Assembly: GCA_902802045.1 (NCBI GenBank)
Contig: CADCKQ010000002.1
Location: forward strand, 62,001-126,000
Direction: 5' to 3'
Length of the DNA: 64,000 nt
Origin: Oscillospiraceae bacterium
Lineage (GTDB): Bacteria; Bacillota; Clostridia; Oscillospirales; Oscillospiraceae
Position 1 is the first letter of the stretch, and the number at the start of each line of letters is the position of its first letter. A program made the position numbers and the translations under genes. Below, in pieces: positions 15,545 through 24,969 of this stretch. The notes under the pieces are model-generated. The model did no database searches. It was not told the DNA's origin and saw only the letters and a list, made by a program, of their open reading frames with translations.

Positions 15545-16737
15545 CAGACTGTTTCAGGCTCCTTTCCGCTCATACGTTTTATTCCCGCGATCCCGAAGGG
15601 GACTCCGAGCGCCGCGATCAGAGCGAGCACCAGAAGGCAGGTCTTCGGGGAATAGGTGTCGAACATGTATCCGAACGCCAGCGTCGATACGAAGGTCCCG
15701 AGCGAGGCGGCGCTCCCGACCACGCTCTGTCCCTTTCCCGAATCGGAGTACGCCACGGTCTTCCGGATAAAGTCCACCACTACAGGAGTATAGAGCCCGA
15801 AGGAGAGCGCGTGGAGGATGTTCGCGAAATATATGGCTGTCACGGTCTTCGACAGCGCGAGAGCCGCGAACTTGAGCGGGAAGAACATAAGGCTTACCGC
15901 CAGAAGCAGCGGATATTTCCTGTTATTCATCCTTCCGTAGATGAGCATCACGACGAGCTCAAGAGCTGCCAGAACAAAATTCACATAGCCTATCGAAGCC
16001 GAATTGCCTCCGGCGTTTTCGATGACCACATAGTAGAAATTGTTTACGGTGTTGTTCGCTGCGAAAATGAAGGCTATCCCGAGAGCGAGCAGGCACAGAC
16101 CGGGATCGTCCCGGAGAAAAGCCGCCAGTCCCTTAGACCGGTCCTGAGTACCATAAGCTTCATCGGAAACGGTATCGCGGATATTTCCCGTAATGAAGAG
16201 GACCGCGAGCTGGAGCAGGCAGACCCCCGCGCAGAGATAAGGGATCACAAATACCGTGAACTTCAGCGTAAGGGCTCCGAGGATCGCCGAGGCCACAGCG
16301 AAAGAGAGCGAGCCCATGCCTCTGGCGCGGCTGAAATTGACCGTATTCCCGCTCTTTTCGATATCCACATAAAGCTTGTTGTATACTATGGAGCTCATCA
16401 GATTGAAAACTATGAGAAACATGTAGAGTATCGCGACAGTCAGAGCGTTCCTGTCCTTAAGGACCGCCAGAGAGCAGGAGAGCAGTATCTTCAGCCCGAG
16501 CAGGAAGACCGAGGCCGTAAACGAAGTCAGCTTATTCTTTCTGTCTATGAGTTCCGCGAAGGCGTTGGAGAGGGCAAAGGAGAGGATGTTGGCGAACGCG
16601 ATCGTAACGCCGACGCTTCCGTTGCTCATCCCCGCCGCCTGCAGATAGAAGCCGACGTAGACAAAAACTATGCTCGCCTCGGCCCAGTACAGGATCTGCA
16701 GTGCCGTATATTTGAAATTAAGGCTCAGCTTATTCAT
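15544..16737 (-). CDS. MFS transporter (LacY-like MFS_1 type)
   Basis: A 397-aa protein with about 12 predicted transmembrane helices. It starts MNKLSLNFKYTALQILYWAE, typical of the LacY/MFS_1-like branch; the cytoplasmic loop ELIDRKNKL stands at the expected place after helix 2. The frame extends to 16776, but the only good promoter -10 (TATAAT at 16745-16750, minus strand) lies between the two ATGs, so the internal ATG at 16737 is favoured. This leaves almost no 5' leader. Operon partner of the phosphodiester glycosidase, so sugar or sugar-phosphate uptake is plausible; the substrate is not readable. Confidence 0.82.
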   Translation of the reverse strand: MNKLSLNFKYTALQILYWAEASIVFVYVGFYLQAAGMSNGSVGVTIAFANILSFALSNAFAELIDRKNKLTSFTASVFLLGLKILLSCSLAVLKDRNALTVAILYMFLIVFNLMSSIVYNKLYVDIEKSGNTVNFSRARGMGSLSFAVASAILGALTLKFTVFVIPYLCAGVCLLQLAVLFITGNIRDTVSDEAYGTQDRSKGLAAFLRDDPGLCLLALGIAFIFAANNTVNNFYYVVIENAGGNSASIGYVNFVLAALELVVMLIYGRMNNRKYPLLLAVSLMFFPLKFAALALSKTVTAIYFANILHALSFGLYTPVVVDFIRKTVAYSDSGKGQSVVGSAASLGTFVSTLAFGYMFDTYSPKTCLLVLALIAALGVPFGIAGIKRMSGKEPETV

Positions 16738-16744
16738 GTTCTGT

Positions 16745-16772
16745 ATTATAACAGATAAATCATTTTTTGAAA
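16745..16772 (-). promoter_or_regulatory. Promoter for the MFS-glycosidase operon
   Basis: Minus strand: TTTCAA (16767-16772), 16-base spacer, TATAAT (16745-16750). Transcription would begin about 7 bases later, at or just before the MFS start codon, implying a nearly leaderless mRNA. The -35 is weak. Confidence 0.45.
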
Positions 16773-16907
16773 GCATATATATGGACCCGTATGTTCATAT
16801 GGCCGTGGAGATAAAGCGGCTCTTTTTATATCATCTCCGGTATGGTATAATATATATAAGATAAATAATCAGAGCTTGAGTACGGAAAAGGAGAATGATA
16901 TATCAAA

Positions 16908-17468
16908 ATGCTATCGGCGCTGTTCAATCTGGCTATAGTCATAATAGCGGTCAAGACCATGAGGACATATCTGAAAGACACCGAGCCGAAGATCCTGTTC
17001 CGGTACTTTACGATACTCTCGAATATGCTCTGCGCTTTCGCGTGCCTGCTGGTCCTGGTATTCAGGATCGTCGGGAATGTACCCGCTTCAGTGCTGGTCT
17101 TAAAGTATGTCGGGACTTCCTGCGTCACGCTGACTTTTCTTACGGTCATGGTGTTTCTGGGGCCATTCGTGTACAGTTACAAACAGCTGCTCTCGGGCCC
17201 GGATCTGTTCTTTCACGCCGTGAATCCTCTGCTCGCGATCGTCTCATATCTGGCCTGGGACAGGGCTCAGGGGAGCTTTTCCCATGTCCTGCTCGGGACC
17301 CTGCCTGTCCTTCTGTATGCCTGCCTGTATCTGAAAAAGGTGGTCCTGGACCCCGAGGAAAAGAGATGGGAGGACTTTTACGGTCTGAACAAAGGCCACT
17401 GGCTGTTCAGCTTTATTATCATGGTGGCGGCGGGTTTTCTCATAAGCGTCGTCCTCTGGTCCTTTTAA
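16908..17468 (+). CDS. Polytopic membrane protein, Pr6Pr/FAR-17a-like
   Basis: A 186-aa hydrophobic protein with six predicted membrane helices. The phrase RYFTILSNMLCAF after the first helix recalls the 'FTxxSN' signature of Pr6Pr/androgen-induced-gene-like membrane proteins; the match is by eye only. A TATAAT box lies 53-58 bases upstream (about 16850). No catalytic motif is visible. Function unknown. Confidence 0.6.
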   Translation: MLSALFNLAIVIIAVKTMRTYLKDTEPKILFRYFTILSNMLCAFACLLVLVFRIVGNVPASVLVLKYVGTSCVTLTFLTVMVFLGPFVYSYKQLLSGPDLFFHAVNPLLAIVSYLAWDRAQGSFSHVLLGTLPVLLYACLYLKKVVLDPEEKRWEDFYGLNKGHWLFSFIIMVAAGFLISVVLWSF

Positions 17469-17535
17469 AAATTTACAAATTGTACAGCCTTTGCGCGTAT
17501 GAGCGTTTATAATTGACCTGAAAGAAGTGGAGCAT

Positions 17536-18039
17536 ATGAGACTCTTTGTCGCCGTAAAGCTGAGCCCGGAGGCAAAACAGCTTATAAAAGATACGCAGAT
17601 CATCTTCAGAAAGCTGGGCGTTTCGGGAAATTACACAAGCGAAGAGAACATGCACCTGACCCTCGCGTTCATAGGGGAGTACGATGACCCGGACAAGGTC
17701 ATGGAAGCCCTGAAGGAGGTCAGTTTCGAGCCTTTCAGCATCACGCTCGGAAAGACCGGCAGATTCGGAGATCTTTGGTGGATGGGCGTATATCAAAGCG
17801 GGGAGCTCGACCTGCTCGCGGAAAAGGTAAGAAAAGCGCTCGGCGACAGGGGAATCCCCTGTGACCCGAAGCAATTCAAAGCACATATAACATTTCTGAG
17901 AAGAGCCGTATATAAAGGAACGGAACCGGGAGAAATACCGGCAGAGCCCGTAAAAATGTCCGTCGAGAGCTTCAGCCTGTTCAGGTCCGACCGGGGCAGA
18001 TACGGGATGATATATACGGAGATCGGAAAACTACGATAA
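17536..18039 (+). CDS. thpR: RNA 2',3'-cyclic phosphodiesterase
   Basis: A 167-aa member of the 2H phosphoesterase superfamily (LigT/ThpR), which opens 2',3'-cyclic phosphates on RNA ends. Both catalytic motifs are present: HLTL (in NMHLTLAFIGE) near residue 40 and HITFLR near residue 120. The start is ATG 17536, giving the family-typical MRLFVAVKLS; a GTG at 17527 is in frame but both starts have weak ribosome sites. It lies between two membrane-protein genes; the link with them is not obvious. Confidence 0.87.
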   Translation: MRLFVAVKLSPEAKQLIKDTQIIFRKLGVSGNYTSEENMHLTLAFIGEYDDPDKVMEALKEVSFEPFSITLGKTGRFGDLWWMGVYQSGELDLLAEKVRKALGDRGIPCDPKQFKAHITFLRRAVYKGTEPGEIPAEPVKMSVESFSLFRSDRGRYGMIYTEIGKLR

Positions 18040-18053
18040 CAGGAGGACAAAAA

Positions 18054-19145
18054 ATGCCGCCGAGAACACACAGCAGCAGTTCACACAGCAGCAGCTCACA
18101 CAGCAGCCACAGCTTTTCAAGCTCGAGGAGCTCTTCTTCCTCAAGCAGATCATATTCGTCTTCTTCGCGCTCTTACAGCAGAGGGCCTTCGGGCCACAGC
18201 TCCTCGTCGCACAGCTCCGCCCCGAGGACCGGATACGGAACAGTCAGCCCGCGAACCTCGAGACCCTACAGCTCCGGCAATGACGGCAGCAGGGTATACA
18301 GACGCCCGAGAGTGCGCCAGCCCGTGATCATGCCTCAGAGAATGACTCCGATCATCTTTTACGGGAGAAGCCACGATTACGTCTATTACAACGAGCCCTG
18401 GGAGTACGATAACGTTACCTACGAGCCGGGTTATTACGACGAGAACGGCAACCGCTACGACAATCTCCTGATGCAGGACGCGAACGGAAAGAACACGATA
18501 ATCCTCAAGTGCGATTACTGCGGCAATGTCCTGAAAACGGACTGGACCGAGGGCACCATTCCCACATGTCCGGGCTGCGGAGCTCCAATGAAGCTTGAGA
18601 ATATCCAGAAGGATACGATCTTTTCCTCGGAGAGATACGACGCCTCCGCCCCTTCCCGAAGCTCATACGATGCGAAGAGGACCTCAAAGGGAACAGGCTG
18701 CCTGATCGCTTTCCTGATCGTTCTGGCGCTTCTGATCATATTCGGAGCTTTCGTCAGGGAGACGGCATATGAACCCGGATACACGGAAGTCCCGACTGTT
18801 TCCGAAACCTATTCGAACGTGGACCTGTACGGCGAGACCCTGTATCTGAAGAGATCGGGCGACGATTCGTATGTAGTGACTACTGAGCAGGAGGCGGACA
18901 AGTCCCTCGAGTGGATGGATCTCTTCGAGAGCTACTACGACGAGGAGACCGAGACCTATCTCTGGTACAATACGGATGTATCCCCGGCTCTCTGGCAGTA
19001 CTGGGTCGAGGGAGTTTCCTCGGACTACGACAGCGGCTGGATGGAATACGAGGACGGGACCTGGTACATCCAGAAAGGGGAATCCGACCCCTATACGGTC
19101 TACGACGGAGACGCCTCGGGATTCTGGCATATAGGCAAAGACTGA
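18054..19145 (+). CDS. Ser/His-rich zinc-ribbon membrane protein
   Basis: A 363-aa protein with an AGGAGG ribosome site. Residues 4-65 are low complexity, built from HSSS and SSSRSYSS repeats. Then comes a Tyr/Asn-rich part (SHDYVYYNEPWEYDNV), a four-Cys zinc ribbon (CDYCGNVLKTDW...CPGCG), a lysine-flanked membrane helix (about 222-238), and an acidic Tyr/Trp-rich outer domain of about 120 residues. The Ser-rich start resembles the tails of TPM-domain proteins. No enzymatic motif. Possibly an envelope sensor or scaffold; unknown function. Confidence 0.7.
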   Translation: MPPRTHSSSSHSSSSHSSHSFSSSRSSSSSSRSYSSSSRSYSRGPSGHSSSSHSSAPRTGYGTVSPRTSRPYSSGNDGSRVYRRPRVRQPVIMPQRMTPIIFYGRSHDYVYYNEPWEYDNVTYEPGYYDENGNRYDNLLMQDANGKNTIILKCDYCGNVLKTDWTEGTIPTCPGCGAPMKLENIQKDTIFSSERYDASAPSRSSYDAKRTSKGTGCLIAFLIVLALLIIFGAFVRETAYEPGYTEVPTVSETYSNVDLYGETLYLKRSGDDSYVVTTEQEADKSLEWMDLFESYYDEETETYLWYNTDVSPALWQYWVEGVSSDYDSGWMEYEDGTWYIQKGESDPYTVYDGDASGFWHIGKD

Positions 19146-19167
19146 GCAATGTAATAAAAGAATAAAA

Positions 19168-19197
19168 AATAAGACACGCTCTGCGGCGTGTCTTATT
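19168..19197. terminator. Bidirectional terminator
   Basis: Perfect 12-bp stem aataagacacgc/gcgtgtcttatt (19168-19179 with 19186-19197), loop tctgcg. It separates the convergent zinc-ribbon and symporter genes. The same stem sequence recurs in the tRNA terminator at 20498. Confidence 0.85.
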
Positions 19198-19211
19198 GAT
19201 TTGTTTTTGAT

Positions 19212-20420
19212 CTACTGATCCGTGACTTTTTCCAACCGGACCGTTTTCGGGACTTCGCTTATTCCGTGTTTCTCGGCATACCCGGTGAGGATCAGGGTCA
19301 GAGCGCCGTCTCCCGTTACATTGCAGGCTGTTCCGAAGCTGTCCTGAAGCGCGAAGATCGCGAGCATAAGAGCAGTTCCCGCGTCGTCGAACATTAAAAC
19401 GCCGGTAATAAGTCCCAGAGACGCCATGACAGTCCCGCCCGGAACTCCGGGAGCGCCTATCGCGAAGACGCCGAGCAGCAGGCAGAACAGGATCATCGTC
19501 CCGACAGAGGGAAGCTGCCCGTAGAGCATCTTGGATATCGTCATGCAGAAGAACACTTCGGTCAGGACGGAGCCGCAGAGATGTATGTTCGCGAAGAGCG
19601 GAATGCCGAATCCCACCATATCCTTGCGCAGGACCTTGCTCTTGTTCGCGCAGCTGAGAGCTACCGAGAGGGTAGCGGCGCTGGACATGGTCCCGACAGC
19701 GGTGAGATAGGCCGGCCCGTAGTGTTTCAGGACTTCCCAGGGGTTCTTTTTGGAATAAGCGCCTGCAATGAGATAAAGTACTGTCAGCCATATATAATGG
19801 CCGAGCATGACGATTCCGATCACTTCAAGGAATACGGGAAGCTGGTGCGTGATCATTCCCTCGTAGCTCAAATTGCAGAACGTGGCGCAGATATAGAAGG
19901 GAAGGACCGGGATCATGACCTTCTCGACGATCTTCAGAACGATGTTCTGGAACTCACCGAGCAGATCGGCAGTCAGCTCGGATCTGGTCCACACGGCAGC
20001 AAGGCCGATCAGAAGGCTGAAGACCAGAGCGCTCATAACGGGCATGATCTGGGGGATATCGAGCCGGAAGACTATTTCCGGAAGCTCCCTGAGCCCCTGG
20101 ATATCCGTAGCTATATGAAGATGGGGAACGAGAGCGTAGCCCGCTCCCATGCTCATGAAAGCTGCAAGTATCGAACTGATATACGCGAGCACGACGGCGA
20201 CAACGAGCATCCTGGACGCGTTTTTGCCCATTCTTGTGATCGACGGGGCGATAAAGCCTATGACTATCAGAGGTACGCAGAAGGTTATCAGCTGACCCAT
20301 GATATACTGCAGGGAAACGACGACTTTCATGGCACCTTCGCCGAAAAGCCTCCCCAATATGATCCCCAGCGCAAGGCCGAGCAGAAGCCTGAACGGCAGA
20401 CTCTTTAATACCTTATTCAT
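19212..20420 (-). CDS. Dicarboxylate/amino acid:cation symporter (DAACS)
   Basis: A 402-aa membrane protein of the GltP/DctA family, which imports glutamate, aspartate, serine or C4-dicarboxylates with Na+ or H+. Signs are the Ser-rich re-entrant loop region (AVGTMSSAATLSVAL), the second loop GAPGVPGGTVMASLG, and the substrate-binding helix SFGTACNVTGDGALTLI near the C terminus. The frame opens at 20456 but ATG 20420 has GGAGGGAG at a good distance and yields a typical family start. Single-gene unit between two terminators. Substrate not determined. Confidence 0.87.
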   Translation of the reverse strand: MNKVLKSLPFRLLLGLALGIILGRLFGEGAMKVVVSLQYIMGQLITFCVPLIVIGFIAPSITRMGKNASRMLVVAVVLAYISSILAAFMSMGAGYALVPHLHIATDIQGLRELPEIVFRLDIPQIMPVMSALVFSLLIGLAAVWTRSELTADLLGEFQNIVLKIVEKVMIPVLPFYICATFCNLSYEGMITHQLPVFLEVIGIVMLGHYIWLTVLYLIAGAYSKKNPWEVLKHYGPAYLTAVGTMSSAATLSVALSCANKSKVLRKDMVGFGIPLFANIHLCGSVLTEVFFCMTISKMLYGQLPSVGTMILFCLLLGVFAIGAPGVPGGTVMASLGLITGVLMFDDAGTALMLAIFALQDSFGTACNVTGDGALTLILTGYAEKHGISEVPKTVRLEKVTDQ

Positions 20421-20497
20421 ATTATCTCCCTCCGGATTGCTTATTGGCGGAATCATTTTAACATCAAAACAGTTTTAGTCAACCTTAAAAACACAAA

Positions 20498-20529
20498 AGA
20501 ATAAGACACGCGATTGCATGTCTTATTCT
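20498..20529 (-). terminator. Terminator of tRNA-Arg
   Basis: Stem 20498-20511 with 20516-20529. The one non-Watson-Crick position is a G-U pair only on the minus strand, and a T-rich tail (ttttgtgttttt) follows on that strand, so it serves the tRNA. Confidence 0.75.
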
Positions 20530-20605
20530 GGCACCCATGAGGGGATTCGAACCTCCGACCTACCGCTTAGGAGGCGGTCGCTCTATCCTGCTGAGCTACA
20601 TGGGC
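20529..20605 (-). tRNA. tRNA-Arg (anticodon CCU)
   Basis: The minus strand folds into a full cloverleaf of 77 nt: acceptor GCCCATG/CATGGGT, D arm with AGCTCAGCAGGATAGAGC, anticodon stem ACCGC/GCGGT with loop CTCCTAA (anticodon CCT), T arm GGAGG-TTCGAAT-CCCC-like, and encoded CCA. It reads AGG codons. Confidence 0.95.
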
Positions 20606-20618
20606 ATAGCGCTCTATA

Positions 20619-20646
20619 ATTTTATCCAAAATTTACCGAATGTCAA
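20619..20646 (-). promoter_or_regulatory. Promoter of tRNA-Arg
   Basis: Minus strand: TTGACA (20641-20646), 16-base spacer, TAAAAT (20619-20624), about 14 bases before the mature tRNA 5' end. Confidence 0.7.
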
Positions 20647-20700
20647 CATTTTAATTGCAAATAGGGTTATTATGTCTGAAGATAATGGAGAGGTATTGCC

Positions 20701-23622
20701 ATGCTTGAACTGAAGGGAATAAAAAAAGATTATCTTACCGGGGACACGCCCGTCCATGCCCTGAAGGGCATAGACCTGAAATTCCGCGAGAGCGAATTTG
20801 TGGCAGTTCTCGGTCACTCGGGCTGCGGAAAAACGACTCTCCTGAATATCATCGGCGGTCTCGACAAATTTACGTCCGGAGACCTCATAATCAACGGAAG
20901 ATCGACCAAAGACTATACGGACCACGACTGGGATTTCTACCGCAACCATTCGATAGGCTTTGTTTTTCAGTCATATAACCTGATACCCCACCAGAGCGTT
21001 CTTTCGAACGTAGAGCTTGCCCTCACGCTTTCCGGAGTGAACCAGAGGGAGCGCAGGGAGAGGGCGAAAGAGGCTCTTGAAAAAGTCGGATTGGGCGACC
21101 AGCTCAACAAGAAGCCCAACCAGATGTCAGGCGGGCAGATGCAGAGAGTCGCCATAGCGAGAGCTCTGGTCAACGATCCGGATATCCTTCTTGCCGACGA
21201 GCCGACCGGAGCCCTGGACAGCGATACTTCCGTTCAGATAATGGATATTCTGAAGGAGATCGCCGATACGAAGCTCGTAATAATGGTCACGCACAACCCG
21301 GAGCTTGCAGAGACTTATGCTACAAGAATAATCAGGCTGAAGGACGGTCTTGTTACCTCGGACAGCGACCCTTATACGGAAGCCTCTCCCGATGAAGAGG
21401 CAAAAGGAAAAAAGGGCAGGACATCCATGTCCTTCAGGACCGCCCTGTCCCTTTCCTGGAACAACCTGCTGACCAAGAAAGCGAGGACCCTGCTCACAGC
21501 CTTTGCCGGAAGCATAGGCATTATAGGCATAGCGCTCATAATGTCGCTCTCGAACGGGATCCAGAACTTCATAGATCAGGTCCAGGAGGATACGCTCTCG
21601 AGCTATCCCATAACCATCGAAGCGGAGTCTGTGGACATGACCGAGATGATGACTTCCCTTATGGGAGCCCAGGCGGCGGCTGAGGAGAATATCCACGACA
21701 GAGACGCCGTTTATTCCTCGACCGTTATGTACGATCTGATGAACTCCATGGTCACTGCGGACACAAGGACCAACAATCTGGAAGCATTCAAGGCTTATGT
21801 GGAATCGGGCGGCAACGGCCTCAGCGAGCATCTGAGCGCGGTCCAGTATTCCTATGACGCCGACATGAACATCTATTCCGAAGACCTGGACGGAAACATA
21901 GTAAAGACGGATATCCTCGAGCTCCTTCAGAACACCATGAGCTCGATGTACGGAGGGGACTACAGCGCCTTCTTCTCGACCTACGGAGCTTTTTATCAGG
22001 TGGGGGACGTATGGCAGGAGATGCTTCCCGAGGAGGACGGGAAGGGGATCAACAGTCTTCTCAAAAAACAGTACGATGTCCTCTACGGCAGATGGCCCGA
22101 AAACTGGAACGAGACTGTTCTGATAGTGGATGAGAACAATGAGATCTCCGACCTGGTATTATATGCTCTCGGCCTCAAATCCAACTCGGATATAGCCGGC
22201 AATATGGAGAACTTTGTAAATCAGGAGACGGTGAACTCCGTTCTGGAGAGCTGGTCATACGAGGAGATCTGCAGCAAAAAGTTCAGATATATCTATCCCG
22301 CCGACGAATTCAGGTGGGATGAGGAAGAGGAGAGCTATATCCGGGTCAGCGACGATGAACTCGGTCTGAAGACCTTATATTCAAACGGCGAAGAGATCAG
22401 CATAACAGGTATAGTCCGGCAGAACGGGGACGCGATCTCCGGCATGCTCAGCGGCGCCATAGGATATACCCACGGTTTCATAGAACATATAGCGACCGAG
22501 AGCGCCAGAAAGGATCTGGTCAGAAAGCAGCTCAGGGACAAAGATACCGATATCTTCACAGGGCTGCCGTATCTGGATTTCGAAACGGAGACTTTAAACG
22601 ACGAGCTCAGGATACAGGCTGCCCGCGACTATGTCGGCTCGGCAGACACGGAGACTATCGCCGATATTTATGTCAAATACATGAGCGTACCCGATGAGGA
22701 CTACCTGGACGAGATGCTGGACGAGCAGATGGGGGATACATCGCGTGAGGATATAGAGAAGCTTGTCCTCGAGTACTATCCCGGATACGCCTCGATGCTC
22801 TCGGAAATGGACGATGAGACGCTGACCTCTTATTTCAGGCAGATGTCAGGGCAGCAGATCCAGCAGAGCTACGCCCTTCAGATGCAGGAAATGTATTCTT
22901 ATCTGAGCGACGAGCGCCTGGCCGAGGATTTTTCCCTGCTCGTTCTGGAGGACGAGGATTATCTCTGGATATATGAAAATGCCATGCCTCCGGTCTATTC
23001 GGAGACGACATTAAAGAACAATCTGAAGCTTCTCGGTTATGTGGATCTCGAAAGCCCGAGCTCCATGAACCTCTACGCGTCCACATTTGAAGACAAGGAC
23101 GCGATCTCCGAGGCAATAGAGATCTACAACGGCAGCGTTGAGAATGAAGACGATGAAATAGAATACACCGACTATGTCGCGCTTCTGATGAGCTCCATTA
23201 CAAAGATCATAAATGTCATAAGCTATGTTCTGATCGCTTTCGTAGCCATATCCCTTGTCGTCTCCTCCATAATGATCGGAATAATTACCTACATCTCCGT
23301 TCTCGAAAGAACAAAGGAGATCGGCATACTCAGGGCTATCGGGGCGTCGAAGAGAGATGTCTCCAACGTGTTCAACGCGGAGACTGTCATAATCGGCCTC
23401 GGTTCGGGCCTTATGGGAGTTCTGATAACCGTTTTAATGAACATTCCGATAAGCATTATCGTTCAGAATCTCTCGGATATAGGAAGCCTGAGAAGCTCGC
23501 TGCCGCCTGTCGGAGGTGCGGGGCTTGTAATAATAAGCGTTCTTCTGACATATATCGCGGGTCTTCTTCCCGCGGGTATCGCCGCACGTAAAGATCCCGT
23601 AGAGGCACTCAGAACAGAATGA
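20701..23622 (+). CDS. MacB-like ABC transporter, fused ATPase and FtsX permease
   Basis: A 973-aa fusion protein. Residues 1-225 are an ABC ATPase with GHSGCGKTT (Walker A), [14 protein letters not shown] (signature) and [13 protein letters not shown] (Walker B). A membrane helix near residue 265 leads into a ~540-residue acidic outer domain, followed by three C-terminal helices with the FtsX fold (about 835-965; [19 protein letters not shown] is the hallmark loop). Such proteins export peptides, toxins or lipoproteins, or act as mechanotransducers. It has GGAGAGG before the start, and a lipoprotein gene follows 10 bases later. The large outer domain is longer than in MacB. Substrate unknown. 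Confidence 0.87.
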   Translation: MLELKGIKKDYLTGDTPVHALKGIDLKFRESEFVAVLGHSGCGKTTLLNIIGGLDKFTSGDLIINGRSTKDYTDHDWDFYRNHSIGFVFQSYNLIPHQSVLSNVELALTLSGVNQRERRERAKEALEKVGLGDQLNKKPNQMSGGQMQRVAIARALVNDPDILLADEPTGALDSDTSVQIMDILKEIADTKLVIMVTHNPELAETYATRIIRLKDGLVTSDSDPYTEASPDEEAKGKKGRTSMSFRTALSLSWNNLLTKKARTLLTAFAGSIGIIGIALIMSLSNGIQNFIDQVQEDTLSSYPITIEAESVDMTEMMTSLMGAQAAAEENIHDRDAVYSSTVMYDLMNSMVTADTRTNNLEAFKAYVESGGNGLSEHLSAVQYSYDADMNIYSEDLDGNIVKTDILELLQNTMSSMYGGDYSAFFSTYGAFYQVGDVWQEMLPEEDGKGINSLLKKQYDVLYGRWPENWNETVLIVDENNEISDLVLYALGLKSNSDIAGNMENFVNQETVNSVLESWSYEEICSKKFRYIYPADEFRWDEEEESYIRVSDDELGLKTLYSNGEEISITGIVRQNGDAISGMLSGAIGYTHGFIEHIATESARKDLVRKQLRDKDTDIFTGLPYLDFETETLNDELRIQAARDYVGSADTETIADIYVKYMSVPDEDYLDEMLDEQMGDTSREDIEKLVLEYYPGYASMLSEMDDETLTSYFRQMSGQQIQQSYALQMQEMYSYLSDERLAEDFSLLVLEDEDYLWIYENAMPPVYSETTLKNNLKLLGYVDLESPSSMNLYASTFEDKDAISEAIEIYNGSVENEDDEIEYTDYVALLMSSITKIINVISYVLIAFVAISLVVSSIMIGIITYISVLERTKEIGILRAIGASKRDVSNVFNAETVIIGLGSGLMGVLITVLMNIPISIIVQNLSDIGSLRSSLPPVGGAGLVIISVLLTYIAGLLPAGIAARKDPVEALRTE

Positions 23623-23632
23623 GGAAGAAATG

Positions 23633-24412
23633 ATGAAAAAACTTATCGCCTTTCTTTTGATGATCCTTATGATCTCCCTCTCTGCCTGCGGAGAGACGAA
23701 AGCGCCTGTAAGTACCGCGAAAGAGACTCCCCGGCCTGTGCAGACTGAAGTTCCGGAGACAGAAGCGCCGGTAACAGAAACCGAAAAGCCTCCGTTTGAT
23801 ATCAGCTTCAGCAGCGACGAGATCAAAGACAGCTTTGTCTCTCCGGACGGGAGCGGGAAGACCATTTTCGAATACAGCTGCACATTTCCTGTCGCGGAGA
23901 TCCCGGGATATGAGGACACCGAAGCCGCGATAAACGCGATGTTCTCTTCTCTGGAGGAGGACTTTTACCTCGGCCGGAATACGGGGTCGGGGTATTCCAA
24001 ACAGAGCATGGAGGAGATGGCAACCGATGCCGTCAGCGTCTACGGGGACGCTTTTGAGCCCTTTTACATGCGCAGAAACGCCGAAGTGCTGTATGCAAAC
24101 GAAAACATAATATCATTTTCGGTCAGCGACGATCTGTATCAGGGTCCGGAGAGCAGACTTACCGGGATGTATTACCAGGTATACGATATTGAAGAAATGA
24201 AGATACTGCGCTTTACAGATCTCGGAGACGACCTCCTTGAGGAAGTCGCCGCCTGGTATTCAGTAGGCGACGATGTCATGAGAGTGATAGACGCCGATAA
24301 TGACTGGTATCTGGACGGAGAGGGGATTGTTATTACCGGATTCGACGTTCCTGTAACTCTGCCGTATATTGAAGTTGAAGGCGCCATAAAAGACAGGTAT
24401 CTCCCTTATTGA
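23633..24412 (+). CDS. Lipoprotein following the ABC exporter
   Basis: A 259-aa exported lipoprotein: signal peptide MKKLIAFLLMILMISLSAC with lipobox LSAC, a Thr/Pro/Glu-rich linker, then a ~200-residue domain with YSCTFPVAEIPGYEDTEAA and FTDLGDDLLEEVAAWY, resembling RsiV/DUF3298-like outer domains. ATG 23633 is spaced better from GAGGAAG than ATG 23630. It is probably in one operon with the transporter and may be its accessory or sensing partner. The gene ends in a convergent 7-base overlap with the HAD gene. Confidence 0.7.
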   Translation: MKKLIAFLLMILMISLSACGETKAPVSTAKETPRPVQTEVPETEAPVTETEKPPFDISFSSDEIKDSFVSPDGSGKTIFEYSCTFPVAEIPGYEDTEAAINAMFSSLEEDFYLGRNTGSGYSKQSMEEMATDAVSVYGDAFEPFYMRRNAEVLYANENIISFSVSDDLYQGPESRLTGMYYQVYDIEEMKILRFTDLGDDLLEEVAAWYSVGDDVMRVIDADNDWYLDGEGIVITGFDVPVTLPYIEVEGAIKDRYLPY

Positions 24413-24422
24413 GGGAGATACC
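24396..24422. terminator. Hairpin spanning two convergent stop codons
   Basis: Stem ggtatctccc/gggagatacc (24396-24405 with 24413-24422) lies across the overlapping ends of the lipoprotein and HAD genes. It is symmetrical and could slow transcription from both sides; the T-tracts are weak. Confidence 0.45.
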
Positions 24423-24969
24423 ATTCTGTTATCCTGTCTTTTTTTACCATATAGGCTTTTTCGGCGATCCTTGCCATCGGAGTGTCTTTTAAGGAATCCG
24501 AGTAAAAGTCTTCAACAACGGCGCCGGGGTGGGCTTCCATGAGGCGCCTGACCTTTTCTTCTTTGGTGCAGTTAATGCCCTCGATCTTTCCAGTATGCTT
24601 GTCCATTCGGGTGGAGATTACTTCAAAACCGAACTTTTTTCCGAATTTCCCGACATAAAACTCCGGTGAGCCGGAGATTATCACGTCATCGTCCCGCTGT
24701 TTTTCAAGATACCACTTCTGTATATGCCCGGAGTACTCCTCGACAAATGAGTCCGTCAGAGCGTCGATATCCTTTATCTTCGGCAGAAACCCGTAAAGAG
24801 ACTCTTTAAGCTGCTCGACGCTTATTTTTTTATGTCTGTATCTGATCGCGGCCGGTATCACTCTGAATATGTTCAGGAATACCGAGGGCTGTTTTTTTAT
24901 GGCAAACAGCAGAAAACACATCGAGCTGTCGGGGTAGAATATCGTGCTGTCAAAGTCGTATACGTTCAT
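24406..24969 (-). CDS. HAD-IB family phosphatase
   Basis: A 187-aa HAD phosphatase of subfamily IB (phosphoserine phosphatase-like). Motif I is YDFDSTIFYPDSS at the N terminus, motif II ISGSPEFYV mid-protein, then VVEDFYSDSLKDTPMARIA as motif IV. The start codon shares one base with the Obg stop (TGATG), showing translational coupling to the ribosome-assembly operon. The substrate is not identifiable; relatives act on phosphoserine, phosphoethanolamine or glycerol phosphates. Confidence 0.85.
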   Translation of the reverse strand: MNVYDFDSTIFYPDSSMCFLLFAIKKQPSVFLNIFRVIPAAIRYRHKKISVEQLKESLYGFLPKIKDIDALTDSFVEEYSGHIQKWYLEKQRDDDVIISGSPEFYVGKFGKKFGFEVISTRMDKHTGKIEGINCTKEEKVRRLMEAHPGAVVEDFYSDSLKDTPMARIAEKAYMVKKDRITEWYLPQ

